A stretch of 64,000 nt of DNA, from NCBI RefSeq assembly GCF_027943255.1, contig NC_072893.1:130075784-130139783 (forward strand). The letters are read 5' to 3'. The notes beneath the pieces are model-generated. The model saw only the letters and a list, made by a program, of their open reading frames with translations. It made no database searches and was not told the DNA's origin. The stretch comes from Anastrepha obliqua (Eukaryota > Arthropoda > Insecta > Diptera > Tephritidae). The translations under genes and the position numbers were made by a program. Shown piece by piece: positions 46,907 to 56,299 of the stretch. Numbering within the stretch: the first letter of the stretch is position 1; each line of letters begins with the position of its first letter.

Positions 46907-47010
46907 GTCGTTGTTGTAGCAGCATAAGCATTTCCCATACATGTACCGCGCATGCTGCTGGAGTGATATTCCTTGGCCGGATATGAACCCAGGTCGTTCC
47001 TGTAGCTTCG
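46907..47010 (-). repeat. Dispersed repeat with CAA-type tail and CCGGAT hairpin
   Basis: The plus strand reads GTCGTTGTTGTAGCAGCATA, then GCATGCTGCTGGAGTGA, then CTTGGCCGGATATGAACCCA and GGTCGTTCC. The same words occur at 55.0-55.3 and 55.77-55.86 kb. Read on the minus strand, the left side becomes a TACAACAACGAC tail, as at the 3' end of a retrotransposon. The element itself is not identified. Confidence 0.6.
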
Positions 47011-47164
47011 TCTTGCTCGCTCTTCTTACTACCAATAAATGAAAGATGTGAGTTTGTTCTTTCGATCTACAAGGCAAACATCACTGTTCGTCACCAATCG
47101 TTGAATAAACGAATACGTTTGCTGACAAAGTTCACCAACATTTGAATGCAAATTTGTGTTAAAA

Positions 47165-47640
47165 TATGATGCGTATGCAGATGACATCACAAAAATTCAT
47201 TGGACAAGGCTAAGCACAACAAAATGCTCAGAAAGCAGTTTCACCTAGGGTGCTACCAAAGTTATGACCCCTGCAGACTCTTGCTAGAACCTGAGCCACC
47301 CCGCAGGCGCGTCAGGAGACCACTCTTCCACTACACTGACGAGATCCAGGACAAAACACAATTATAACTACTGGGCCGGACAGTATACATACAAACTCTA
47401 AACGACATTCACGGCAGACATTTACCACCTTCCTAAACTCTCGACCCCTGAATGTCGTTATCGGAGTACAACCACCATCTATTGCAGACGAAGAGCTTCA
47501 GCTGCCTCTCGAGATCCGCATAACTTTGGTCAAATTGCATTCTGGAGAACTTATCCAGAATCTACCCTGACATACCCAATATATGTTCAGCATATCAAGG
47601 CACACCGCCCGACACTAACTACAGTCTGATGCTTTCATGA
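47165..47640 (+). pseudogene. Non-LTR retrotransposon remnant, internally deleted
   Basis: A YADDI box (the RT catalytic motif, about 47177-47195) is followed almost at once by MLRKQFHLGCY, LLLEPEPPRRRVRRPLFHY and TDEIQ, then in another frame TFLNSRPLNVVIGVQPPSIA and DEELQLP. About 200 residues normally separate the YADD box from this C-terminal region, so there is a large internal deletion as well as stops and shifts. It belongs to the same family as the fragment at 23533-23865. Confidence 0.7.
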
Positions 47641-47785
47641 GTAGTATAATACATGAACCTCGTAGAAAACTGGAAACGCGGTCCACGTCCCTTTTTAAAA
47701 GTTTCGATATAGTCCCATAAAGACCTCGGCAGTCAATCCGAATATCGAATTTGGTGAACTTCTCTTTTCTATGCAATTACCGACA

Positions 47786-48066
47786 GCCGCTATAGCTCAA
47801 TGGGTTGGGCGTGATTACCATACAGAAGTGTTTCTCCGGGCGTAAAACAGCAAAGGGTTGAAAAGTTTTTGTAATGGCGGTCGCCTCACGGCAAGCAATG
47901 ACCTTCGAAAACATCTCTACCACGAAAAAGGTCCTCATAAAAAAAAAAAAAATCTGCCGTTCGGCTTAAAACTGGAGGCGCCTCCATTTATGAAAAAAAC
48001 AAGACACACACCAGAAATAGAAGGAAGAACTCGGCCAAATAAGGGTGTAAACGCCACTTATAATTG
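47786..48066 (+). mobile_element. Older, diverged SINE of the same family
   Basis: The start CGACAGCCGCTATAGCTCAA carries an A box (TAGCTCAATGGGTTGG). Body words such as GCGGTCGCCTCACGGCAAGC, CACGAAAAAGGTCCTCATAA, TCTGCCGTTCGGCTTAAAAC and CTCGGCCAAATAAGGGTG match the other SINEs with many differences. The end is GTAAACGCCACTTATAATTG. The B-box segment is degraded. No target duplication was found, consistent with greater age or a distinct subfamily. Confidence 0.75.
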
Positions 48067-48069
48067 CTG

Positions 48070-49485
48070 AAATGTCTAATTTTTTTGGCTTTTTGAAAAT
48101 TATCGCTATATGAGAAGAAAGCCTGGTGTTGCCCATTTCCGATACTTTTACTTTTATTATTCATAAATATAACTAATGCCCGAATTTCGTTACTCAAGTT
48201 TAAAATAAAATATCTAATTAGAAATTTTTTAATAAAGTTCAAGAGAGGTACACGTAGAAAGTGACAGATTTCAACCACTTTTGCAACTTTTTTAGCTAGC
48301 CATGCCTTTCATTATTCTAGGAGTTTTTTGTCAAAAATTGTATGAAGCCATCCCACTGTGCGGCACGCAGTAAGTCATTGGGGCAGTGAGTAGGTTGCGA
48401 GCTATGTAAAGTTTTTTTCCTCTTTTTGGCGCCGCTGCTTGCCAACTTGTCAAGCGCTTTTTGTTATCATCTACCTAAAACATTTTCATAGCATTGCTTT
48501 ACAATGCTTTGTGTTGGAGAAAACAACAGCCTCGCATTAGAAGAAAGCGCCTGCTTAGAACGCAGCAAACCTAGGCATTTTTGCATAAAAAATATGCGTA
48601 AAATAAAGATGCAAACGAGGCTTTGAATTTTAGGTCATTAGGTAAGAAGTCGCAGTGAAAAGAAAAAACAAACACACATTCAGTGCGTTTGTCTGACAAA
48701 CGAGCGATGCCGCCGACAGATAGCTAACCGTCCGCAGCCTCGGTGTGGTAGTTAGGCGATTTGGAAGCGAGTCTCCGCAGGCAAAATGCAAAAGTTTTTC
48801 ACAAAAAGCCGCTCGGCTCACCTCAACTCCCATCTCTGTCACACAATTGCTCTCATTAACGTTACTCTGGCCTTTTTTATTGTATTGCAGGAAAACGCGT
48901 TGGTTGTAACTTTCACAAACACCCCCACAACGAAGGTTACTAGCGCTTGACTCGCTTAAGTGTTGGGTAATTAAGTCGTTGAGTTGATGACATTGAATAT
49001 TCTTGTCTTCTCATTCACGTGTATTTGTATGTGTGTTGCTGTACTTTTTGAGTTTGAAAATGAGTGCTGGAAAAGGATGCTGACAATGTATTTACGTATA
49101 TATTTTCCCGAGAAAGCAGTGCATAAAGTAAAGGGTGGCAGTGGCGAAAGTTAAACGTGGAAAGTTTGGCGGTTTGGCATCCCTCAAAAGTTTAACAATC
49201 GTTGCAGTTGGCTGGTGAGAGTTGATGGCTGGGTAGGCATAAAACTATTAAATTTCACTATAGTTGCGGCAGAATGCAAGCATCTATCTAGAAGGAAATA
49301 AGAGGAGTGAATTTGGAAATGTCAAGTGGCTGTTGGTAAATACTTTCGGCTGGCTATCTCGTTAAATGAAAATTGTTGTTCCAGCGAGTTTTGCTTATTG
49401 CCTTGCACGACAAAATTTTTCAACACGGCCGATAACTCGAACAAATTTACACCGATTGACTTTGAATTGAAATTTTTTAATTATG
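48070..49485. other. Non-coding region, no gene recognised
   Basis: No recognisable protein motif, RNA gene or element end was seen. Confidence 0.45.
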
Positions 49486-49486
49486 T

Positions 49487-49496
49487 ATAGCACATT
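49487..49496. repeat. RTE target-site duplication, left copy
   Basis: ATAGCACATT is repeated exactly at 52751-52760 and lies directly beside the AAG-type 3' tail of the RTE element. Confidence 0.8.
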
Positions 49497-52400
49497 CTTC
49501 TTCTTCTTAATTGGCGCGATAACCGCTTACGCGATTTTGGCCGAGTTTAACAAAGCGCGCCAGTCGTTTCTTTCTCGTGCTAACCGGCGCCAATTGGACA
49601 CACCAAGTGAAGCCAAGTCCTTCTCCACCTGATCTTTCCAACGCAGAGGAGGCCTTCCTCTTCCTCTACTACCACCAGCTGGTACCGCATCGAATACTTT
49701 CAAAGCCGGAGCGTTTGTATCCATTCGGACGACATGACCCAGCCAACGTAGCCGCTGGATCTTTATTCGCTGCGCTATGTCTATGTCGTCGTAAAGCTCA
49801 TACAGCTCATCGTTCCATCGTCTGCGATATTCGCCGTTGCCAACGTGCAAAGGTCCAAAAATCTTACGCAGAATCTTTCTCTCGAACGCTCCAAGCGTCG
49901 CTTCATCGGATGTTGACATCGTCCAAGCTTCTGCGCCATACGTCAGGACGGGCATGATGAGAGTCTTGTAGAGTGTTAGTTTTGTTCGTCGAGAGAGGAC
50001 TTTAGTGCTCAATTGCCTACTTAGTCCAAAGTAGCACTTGTTGGCAAGAGAGATTCTACGTTGGATTTCAAGGCTGACATTGTTATCGGTGTTAATGCTG
50101 GTTCCTAAATAAACGAAGTCCTTTACAACCTCGAATTTATAACTGTCTACAGTGACGTGGGTGCCGATACGCGAGTGCGCCGACTGTTTGTTTGAAGACA
50201 GGAGGTACTTCGTTTTGTCCTCGTTCACCACCAAACCCATTCGCTTTGCCTCTTTATCCAGCTTGGAGAAGGCAGAACTAACAGCGCGGTTGTTAAGGCC
50301 GATGATATCGATATCATCGGCATACGCCAACAATTGTACGCTCTTATAAAATATTGTGCCTGAGCGATTAAGTTCTGCGGCTCGTACGATGCTCTCCAAC
50401 ATCAGGTTAAAGAAGTCACACGACAGCGAGTCACCCTGTCTGAAACCTCGTTTGGTATCAAACGACTCGGAGAGGTCCTTCCCAATTCTGACGGCGCTAC
50501 TTACATAGCCGTATTAGTTTTGCGGGGATACCAAATTCAGACATCGCGGCATACAGGTAACTTCTTTCCGTACTGTCGAATGCAGCTTTGAAGTCGACGA
50601 AAAGGTGGTGTGTGTCGATTCTCCTTTCATGGGTCTTTTCCAAGATTTGGCGTATTGAGAATATTTGGTCGATGGTAGACTTTCCAGGTCTGAAGCCACA
50701 CTGATAAGGTCCAATCAGTTGGTTGACGGTGGGCTTCAGCTTTTCACACAATACGCTCGCTAGAACCTTATAGGCGATATTTAGAAGACTAATCCCGCGG
50801 TAATTGGCACAAATTGCAGGGTCGCCCTTCTTATGGATTGGGCAGAGCACACTTAAATTCCAATCGGCAGGCATGCTTTCATCCGACCATATTTTGCATA
50901 GGAGCTGATGCATGCACCTTACCAGCTCCTCGCCGCCATGTTTGAATAGCTCAGCCGGCAGTCCGTCGGCGCCCGCCCCTTTGTTGTTCTTTAGACGCGG
51001 TATTGCTATTCTCACCTCGTCATGGTCGGGCAACGGAACTACAATTCCGTCGTCATCGATTGGGGTATCGGGATCTTCACATTCTCTGTGACATGCGCAG
51101 CTGTCACTGTTTAACAGGTTCGAGAAGTGTTCCCTCCATAATTTAAGATTGCTCTGTACGTCAGTCACCAGATCGCCGTCTTTGTTCTTACAGGAAAACT
51201 CCCCGGTCTTAAAACCTTCTGTAAGCCGCCGAACTTTCTGGTAGAATTTTCGGGCGTTGTTCCTGTTGGCCAGCATCTCAAGCTCCTCGCACTCACGTAT
51301 TTCGGCCTCTCGTTTCTTCTGTCGGATAATACGTCTCTCTTCCTTTTTCAGCTCTCTGTAGCGATCCCACATGGCTCGCGTTGCGCCCGATCGCAGCGTG
51401 GCTCTATAGGCGGCATCCTTTCTTTCTGCGGCAGCATGACATTCCTCGTCGTACCAATTGTTTTTTCGGGCTCGCCGGAATCCGATTTCTTCTTCGGCGG
51501 CGGTACGTAGGGAACGAGAAATGTTGCTCCATTGCTCGTGCATGCCGGTTTGTTGGGAAGTGCTCTCTGAGAGCAGGAGTGAGAGTCGAGTGGCGAATCT
51601 TCTGGGTGTCTGTTGTGATTGCAGCTTTTCGATGTCGAACATTCTTTGCGTAGGTAGATGTACGTTTTTTGCTGCACAGAGGCGTGTGCGCAGTTTGGCT
51701 GCAACAAGGTAATGATCCGAGTCAATGTTGGGTCCTCAGATCGTACGTACATCTAATACACTAGAAGCGTGTCTTCCATCTATCACAACATGATCGATCT
51801 GGTTTCGCGTTTTTCGATCAGAGGACAGCCAGGTAGCTTGGTGGATTTTTTTATGCTGGAATCTGGTGCTGCAGACTACCATGTTTCGGGCCCCGGCGAA
51901 GTCGATCAGCCTCTGTCCGTTACCGGATGTTTCGTTGTGCAGGCTGAATTTTCCGACTGTGGGACCAAAAATTCCTTCCTTGCCCACCCTGGCGTTGAAG
52001 TCGCCAATCACGATTTTTATGTCGTGGCGGGGGCAGTGCTCATACGAACGCTCCAAGCGCTCATAGAAGGAATCTTTGGTCGCATCGTCCTTCTCTTCCG
52101 TCGGGGCGTGGGCGCAAATTAGCGATATGTTAAAAAAACGTGCTTTGATGCGGATTATTGCGAGACGCTCGTCCACCGGAGTGAACGACAGTACTTGGCG
52201 ACGAAGTCTCTCTCCCACAACAAATCCGACACCGAATTTGCGCTCCTTTACATGGCAGCTGTAGTAGACGTCGCAAGGTCCTATGGTTTTCTTGCCTTGC
52301 CCCGTCCATCGCATCCCTTGGATGGCAGTGATGTCAGCCTTTGCTCTTACGAGGACATCAACCAGCCGGGCAGAGGCACCTTCCCCATTAAGGGACCGGA

Positions 52401-52750
52401 CATTCCAGGTGCATGCCCTCAAATCGTATTCCTTATTTCGTTTGCAGGGGTCGTCATCAGTTTTGGAAGTTCTCATCCGAGGCTTTGTTGCTGTTTTCAT
52501 TGGGGGGGATTTTTAAGTGGCGGGTCCCAAACCCAGCGCACAACCAGCTATGCTGGGATGCTCCGCCTTCTCACGTTAGCTCACTCCCGAACGGGTGTTC
52601 GAAAGCTAACCAGAGGATACGTGGGCTAATCCCGGCCGTTGTGAGCTGCTTGAACCATATGCAGAAGAATCGTCCTGGCCATTCCCAAGTGAATGGCGAT
52701 CAGTAACTTTCCCCACTTGCGTGGACTTCTACACATGGAACCATCCTCCA
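49497..52750 (-). mobile_element. Full-length RTE-clade non-LTR retrotransposon (3.25 kb)
   Basis: A 10-bp target duplication (ATAGCACATT) brackets an element of the size usual for RTE. On the minus strand it starts TGGAGGATGGTTCCATGTG, has a leader of about 250 bp, a single endonuclease/RT reading frame, and ends GGTTATCGCGCCAATTAAG with an (AAG)n tail. RTE elements lack poly-A and end in simple repeats, as here. The last bases match the SINE 3' ends in this window. The copy is full-length but inactivated by a stop and a small deletion, so it is fairly young. Confidence 0.88.
49527..52500 (-). pseudogene. RTE endonuclease / reverse transcriptase, one stop and one frameshift
   Basis: The first segment (52500 to 51736) is an apurinic-type endonuclease: CTWNVRSLN, AIQGMRWTGQG, VIGDFNARVGKEG and, just past the stop, IDSDHYLV. 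A TGA at 51738-51736 sits where relatives have Arg before GPNIDSDH, probably CGA to TGA. The same frame continues to 50497 with RT blocks GAGADGLPAELF, YRGISLLN, GFRPGKSTIDQIF and VDFKAAFDS. After RLCK a loss of about seven codons changes the frame. The remainder (50402 to 49527 and a little upstream) has KRGFRQGDSLS, the catalytic YADDIDIIG, LTYGAEAW, RWLGHVVRM and GRGRPPLRWKDQVEKDL. Domain order and motifs are those of RTE (BovB-like) proteins. No functional product can be expected. Confidence 0.9.
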
Positions 52751-52760
52751 ATAGCACATT
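52751..52760. repeat. RTE target-site duplication, right copy
   Basis: ATAGCACATT is identical to 49487-49496 and abuts the 5' end of the element. Confidence 0.8.
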
Positions 52761-53189
52761 ACATCCTGAATAAAAGTGCATATACATATAAGCTTTAAGA
52801 AAATTGTGAAATTTTTTTATAAATATTTTTGTTTTTTTTTTATACCCCGTACATTTTTTTAAATGCGAATTTTTTTCAAAAATTAGTAAATTAAATTTTT
52901 TATACAAATTTTAGATTTTTATTTTTTTGGAATTTTGAATTGTTTTAAAACGTGCATTTTTTTTCAAAAATGAGTAGATAACAGTTTTTTTGTTTTGTTT
53001 CCTTCTACTACAAAGTGACATAAACTTAATAATCCCTTTTTTTGTAATAATTTTTTTGCTGAATAAAGAAAATCATAACTTTGAATAGTGGAAATCATTT
53101 TTTTATCTTTACACGCTGCATTGGTAGTTCACAAGTGTCAAATATGACTGCCATTTGCAAAAGTTATAAATCTTCCGAGAGCATGATTA

Positions 53190-53398
53190 ATTTTACGCCA
53201 CCCTATCGTTGGTTAGAGTGGTGATTCAGCCAGAATCCAACTAGCGCTTCCGCACCATTTTGTTCACCCTATCGTACTAGAGCATCTTCTAAGTAAACGA
53301 ATATCGTTTTTTTTTACATATACGCAATGGCCTAACCCCTAAAAGAAATAAATTTTCCGATAGGGTGATTAATTTTGTGCCACCTTGTATAACAATAA
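53190..53398. repeat. Dispersed repeat, inverted relative to 39.97 kb
   Basis: The words AGAGCATCTTCTAAGTAAAC, then GATAGGGTGATTAATTTTGT and GCCACCTTGTATAAC are the reverse complement of the repeat at 39967-40135. Two further degenerate copies (ATTTTACGCCACCCTATCG near 53190 and TTCACCCTATCGTACTAGAG near 53262) lie upstream. Confidence 0.65.
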
Positions 53399-53399
53399 A

Positions 53400-55010
53400 A
53401 TTAGTTTTCAAACTGAAAGAAATTAAATATTACTCAACCAATTGGAGTACTGTTTTTTGCTATAAATCTTAGAAATATTTACTATCACCCTGTGTTATTC
53501 AAATTTATTAATTATTTCCTATGATCACTAAAATTTTGAAAGCAAAAGAAACATTTTATCAAAAAATTGCTATCTTCCTTCGTTGTGAGCCAAACACTCC
53601 ACTAGGCAGGAAATAAGCACGCGAAGAAAGGGTGATAAATGTATGCCTCTCTGATTTTTATAGCTGATTTATACGAGTAATTGTTTTGCTTACTACTTTG
53701 CCTTAACAGCAGAGCAGCCCACGCCAGACATTTGCTAGTATTCGAATATACCAAAAATGTTTTATTGTTTTATTGGTTTTCAATGCTTTCTTCATTTATT
53801 ATTTATCTTTTTACATTCACTTTTTTCCACTCAACATTTCACTGTTCGATGCGATTAATTTCAATAATGTATGCATAACTTTTAAATGGTTGCTAATTCA
53901 AATCATATTTTATTTATGTTCCTCACACAACTCACCACAGATTGCATCAAACTAACCATTTTTTGGCCACCGACATTTTTACTATTCAATGCTGTTTCTC
54001 CTATCAAAATCTATGCCCAAAAGCAGCTATTCCAATTGCTTCATGGATATGCATGTATGTGTATATGTGTGTATTGAACCAATTAAAATTCTATATCGAA
54101 CCAGCGGTGTTTTGCTTTTGCTGTGAGTTCTCTTTTCATTTCCTTTCGTGAACAAATTTGTTTTGTGTTTCTTTTGCTGTGCCATCGCTATTTTTCCATA
54201 ATTCATGCAAAAATCGCACATTGACAGCGCCATAAATTCACCTTTTTTGTGGATTTGATAATAAAACAACGAGTCACATGTGACAGGAGTACCAAGTGGC
54301 ACAACGAGTGCTCTGATAGTTTTAGCTGTTGTTCGCCTTCATTTCTGTCCGTTAGACGCCCAGTTCCTGTTTCACCAACACAAACACACACTCACACATT
54401 TTTCTCCACCCACCCACTCACTAAATCAAATTTGAATTTCCGAGAATTCGTTCACACGTTCTGCATAGTCCAAAGCGAGCTCGTGTGAGTGAGTACTGCC
54501 ACGGGGACATGTGGAATGCGTGTAGCAGAATTTTGTTGCCAAAAAATTTACTTTCTCAAAGTTTTTCCTTTAGCTGATTTTTTGCTTAGCATTTGTGCCA
54601 AATTAAAATTCACTTACCTTAATGGCGAATGGATGCAGAGGATATGCGAGGAATATTTATACAGCTGTAATTGAGCAGAGCCTAGCCAATCTGTGTGTAT
54701 GCGATAGCCAAAGACGAAGTTTGAATGTCGACTGAAAGAGGAGGTTGAAGAATTTCCTCGGCATGACCTAATAGCGATATTTGAGACTCGTACAGCAGTG
54801 TAATGAGAAGGACAGCCTCTGAGATTGCTTTGCTAAAAATGCACTGTTCACGGTGGTAGGGCAAGATATGAGTGCCTTCCTTTTAGTAATCCCTTCCTCA
54901 TCAGAGGAACACGAATTATGAAGGGTAGCTTGGCCATTCAAGAAAATTAGAATAAACCCCTCTCGAAAAGGTTGGTTTTTGCTATAACAGAATAAAACTT
55001 CACCCATTAA
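53400..55010. other. Non-coding region, no gene recognised
   Basis: T-rich plus strand with short frames only. No motif recognised. Confidence 0.45.
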
Positions 55011-55015
55011 TTTCT

Positions 55016-55285
55016 GGGAATGTTGCTGGAGAGGGGCATTCCTTGGCCGGATATGAATCCAGATCGCTACGGTTATTTAGGAGCACCTGCAGTAGGATTT
55101 GTTGTTGTTGTTTTGGCATGATAGACATTTCCCACACAAATACGGGGAATGCTGCTAAAGTGTCCATCCTTGGCCGGATATAAATCCGGGTCGCCCGGTA
55201 GAACCGACTGTCGTAGAAATGATATAAATCCAGATCGCTCCAATTACTAAGAAGCAGCTGTCGTGGGATTCGTGGGATTCCGCTG
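55016..55285 (-). repeat. Cluster of three copies of the CCGGAT-hairpin repeat
   Basis: Copies at about 55016-55080, 55097-55215 and 55222-55275 share CTTGGCCGGATATAAATCCG, TCCGGGTCG or CCAGATCG, and GACTGTCGT or AGCTGTCGT. The middle copy also has the GTTGTTGTTG tail and GGGGAATGCTGCT. CCGGAT-ATAA-ATCCGG forms a perfect 6-bp stem. The head-to-tail nesting suggests repeated insertion or unequal exchange. Confidence 0.65.
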
Positions 55286-55769
55286 CCTAGAGATAGTAAA
55301 GAATCTTCTTCTTAAACGCTGGAGAGAGACACAAAGGGAAGATACTGCAGTATGAGCCATCCCATTACTTGGCTGCTGAATAGTCATTAAGAAACCTAAT
55401 TTGAAAAAAAGTGGACTGAACTAACCCGTTGGACCTCATTGTGTCAATAGGCCAAAATGAGCCTCGCAGAAGTAGAAAAGACTGAGTGTTATTCTCTCTA
55501 AAAAAAAATACAAGGAAGAGATCTTAAAAGCGGAGACGACTGACAGCGGCACATCTCCGGCCGTAGTTGCTCATGCTGGCCTTATCAGTTGGCACTCGTC
55601 TGAAGGCGAAGAAAGAGCTTTGTGACGAAGGAGTCAGATTTGGTCTTTCTTCTCTCAAACATCCAGCAGAAGACTAGGTAAGGTTAGGATAAATGGCTGC
55701 CCAAGCGTGGACCCACATGGACGAACAACAGCATAAGGCTAAGAATAATGTTATTCTTCCAGTGTATAT

Positions 55770-55860
55770 ACGAGGAATGCTGCTGAAGTGACAGTCTTTG
55801 GCCGGTTATAAATCCGGGTCGTTCCGGTTACGTAGAATCGACTGTCATGGGAACGGTCAG
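55770..55860 (-). repeat. Further copy of the CCGGAT-hairpin repeat
   Basis: It contains GAGGAATGCTGCTGAAGTGA, CTTTGGCCGGTTATAAATCC and GGTCGTTCCGGTTACGTAGA, ending in ATCGACTGTCATGGGAACG. It lacks the GTT tail. Confidence 0.65.
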
Positions 55861-55879
55861 AAGCAGTCTTCTTGCTTGA

Positions 55880-56290
55880 TTTCGAAGTATTCACTACGAA
55901 GCAAATGCTAGAAAAGAGAAGAAGGTTGATTTTGCCACAAGACTGTATTCACGAGGGAAGAAAGGTGCTTTGCAGTCAAAGGTTAGAAAGGAATCCTTAA
56001 TCAAAAGTTAGTTTAGAAGGCGAAATACATTTTCGGGTCGTATGAAATAAAGGCAAGAGAAGGAAAATAGTAGCAGTGAAGCAATCCTCTTTCTAGTTGG
56101 AAAGCTTTCACGCACTATGAAGTACGCGCTAGAAAAAAGAAATTTGGTTTTACCAGAAGGTTGTCCTTCAGATCCAAGAAAGCTGATTTGTAGGTTGCCT
56201 ACTGAAGGTAAGGAATATGTTTTGCGGCAAGGATTCAGAGTTGGCCTTTCAGCGGTAGCAAAGACCTTATCTCACATGTATATATGTATG
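55880..56290. repeat. Decayed repeat of about 220 bp
   Basis: TTCACTACGAAGCAAATGCT followed by AGAAAAGAGAAGAAGGTTG (about 55889) resembles GCACTATGAAGTACGCGCTA followed by GAAAAAAGAAATTTGGTTT (about 56111). Another pair, near 55606 and 56203, shares GTCAGATTTGGTCTTTC / TTCAGAGTTGGCCTTTC. No coding meaning was recognised. Confidence 0.35.
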
Positions 56291-56299
56291 AAATAAGAT

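Noticed and set aside
51348..52706. Long plus-strand frames opposite the RTE element (up to 144 codons)
   Set aside because: They are antisense shadows of the retrotransposon reading frame.
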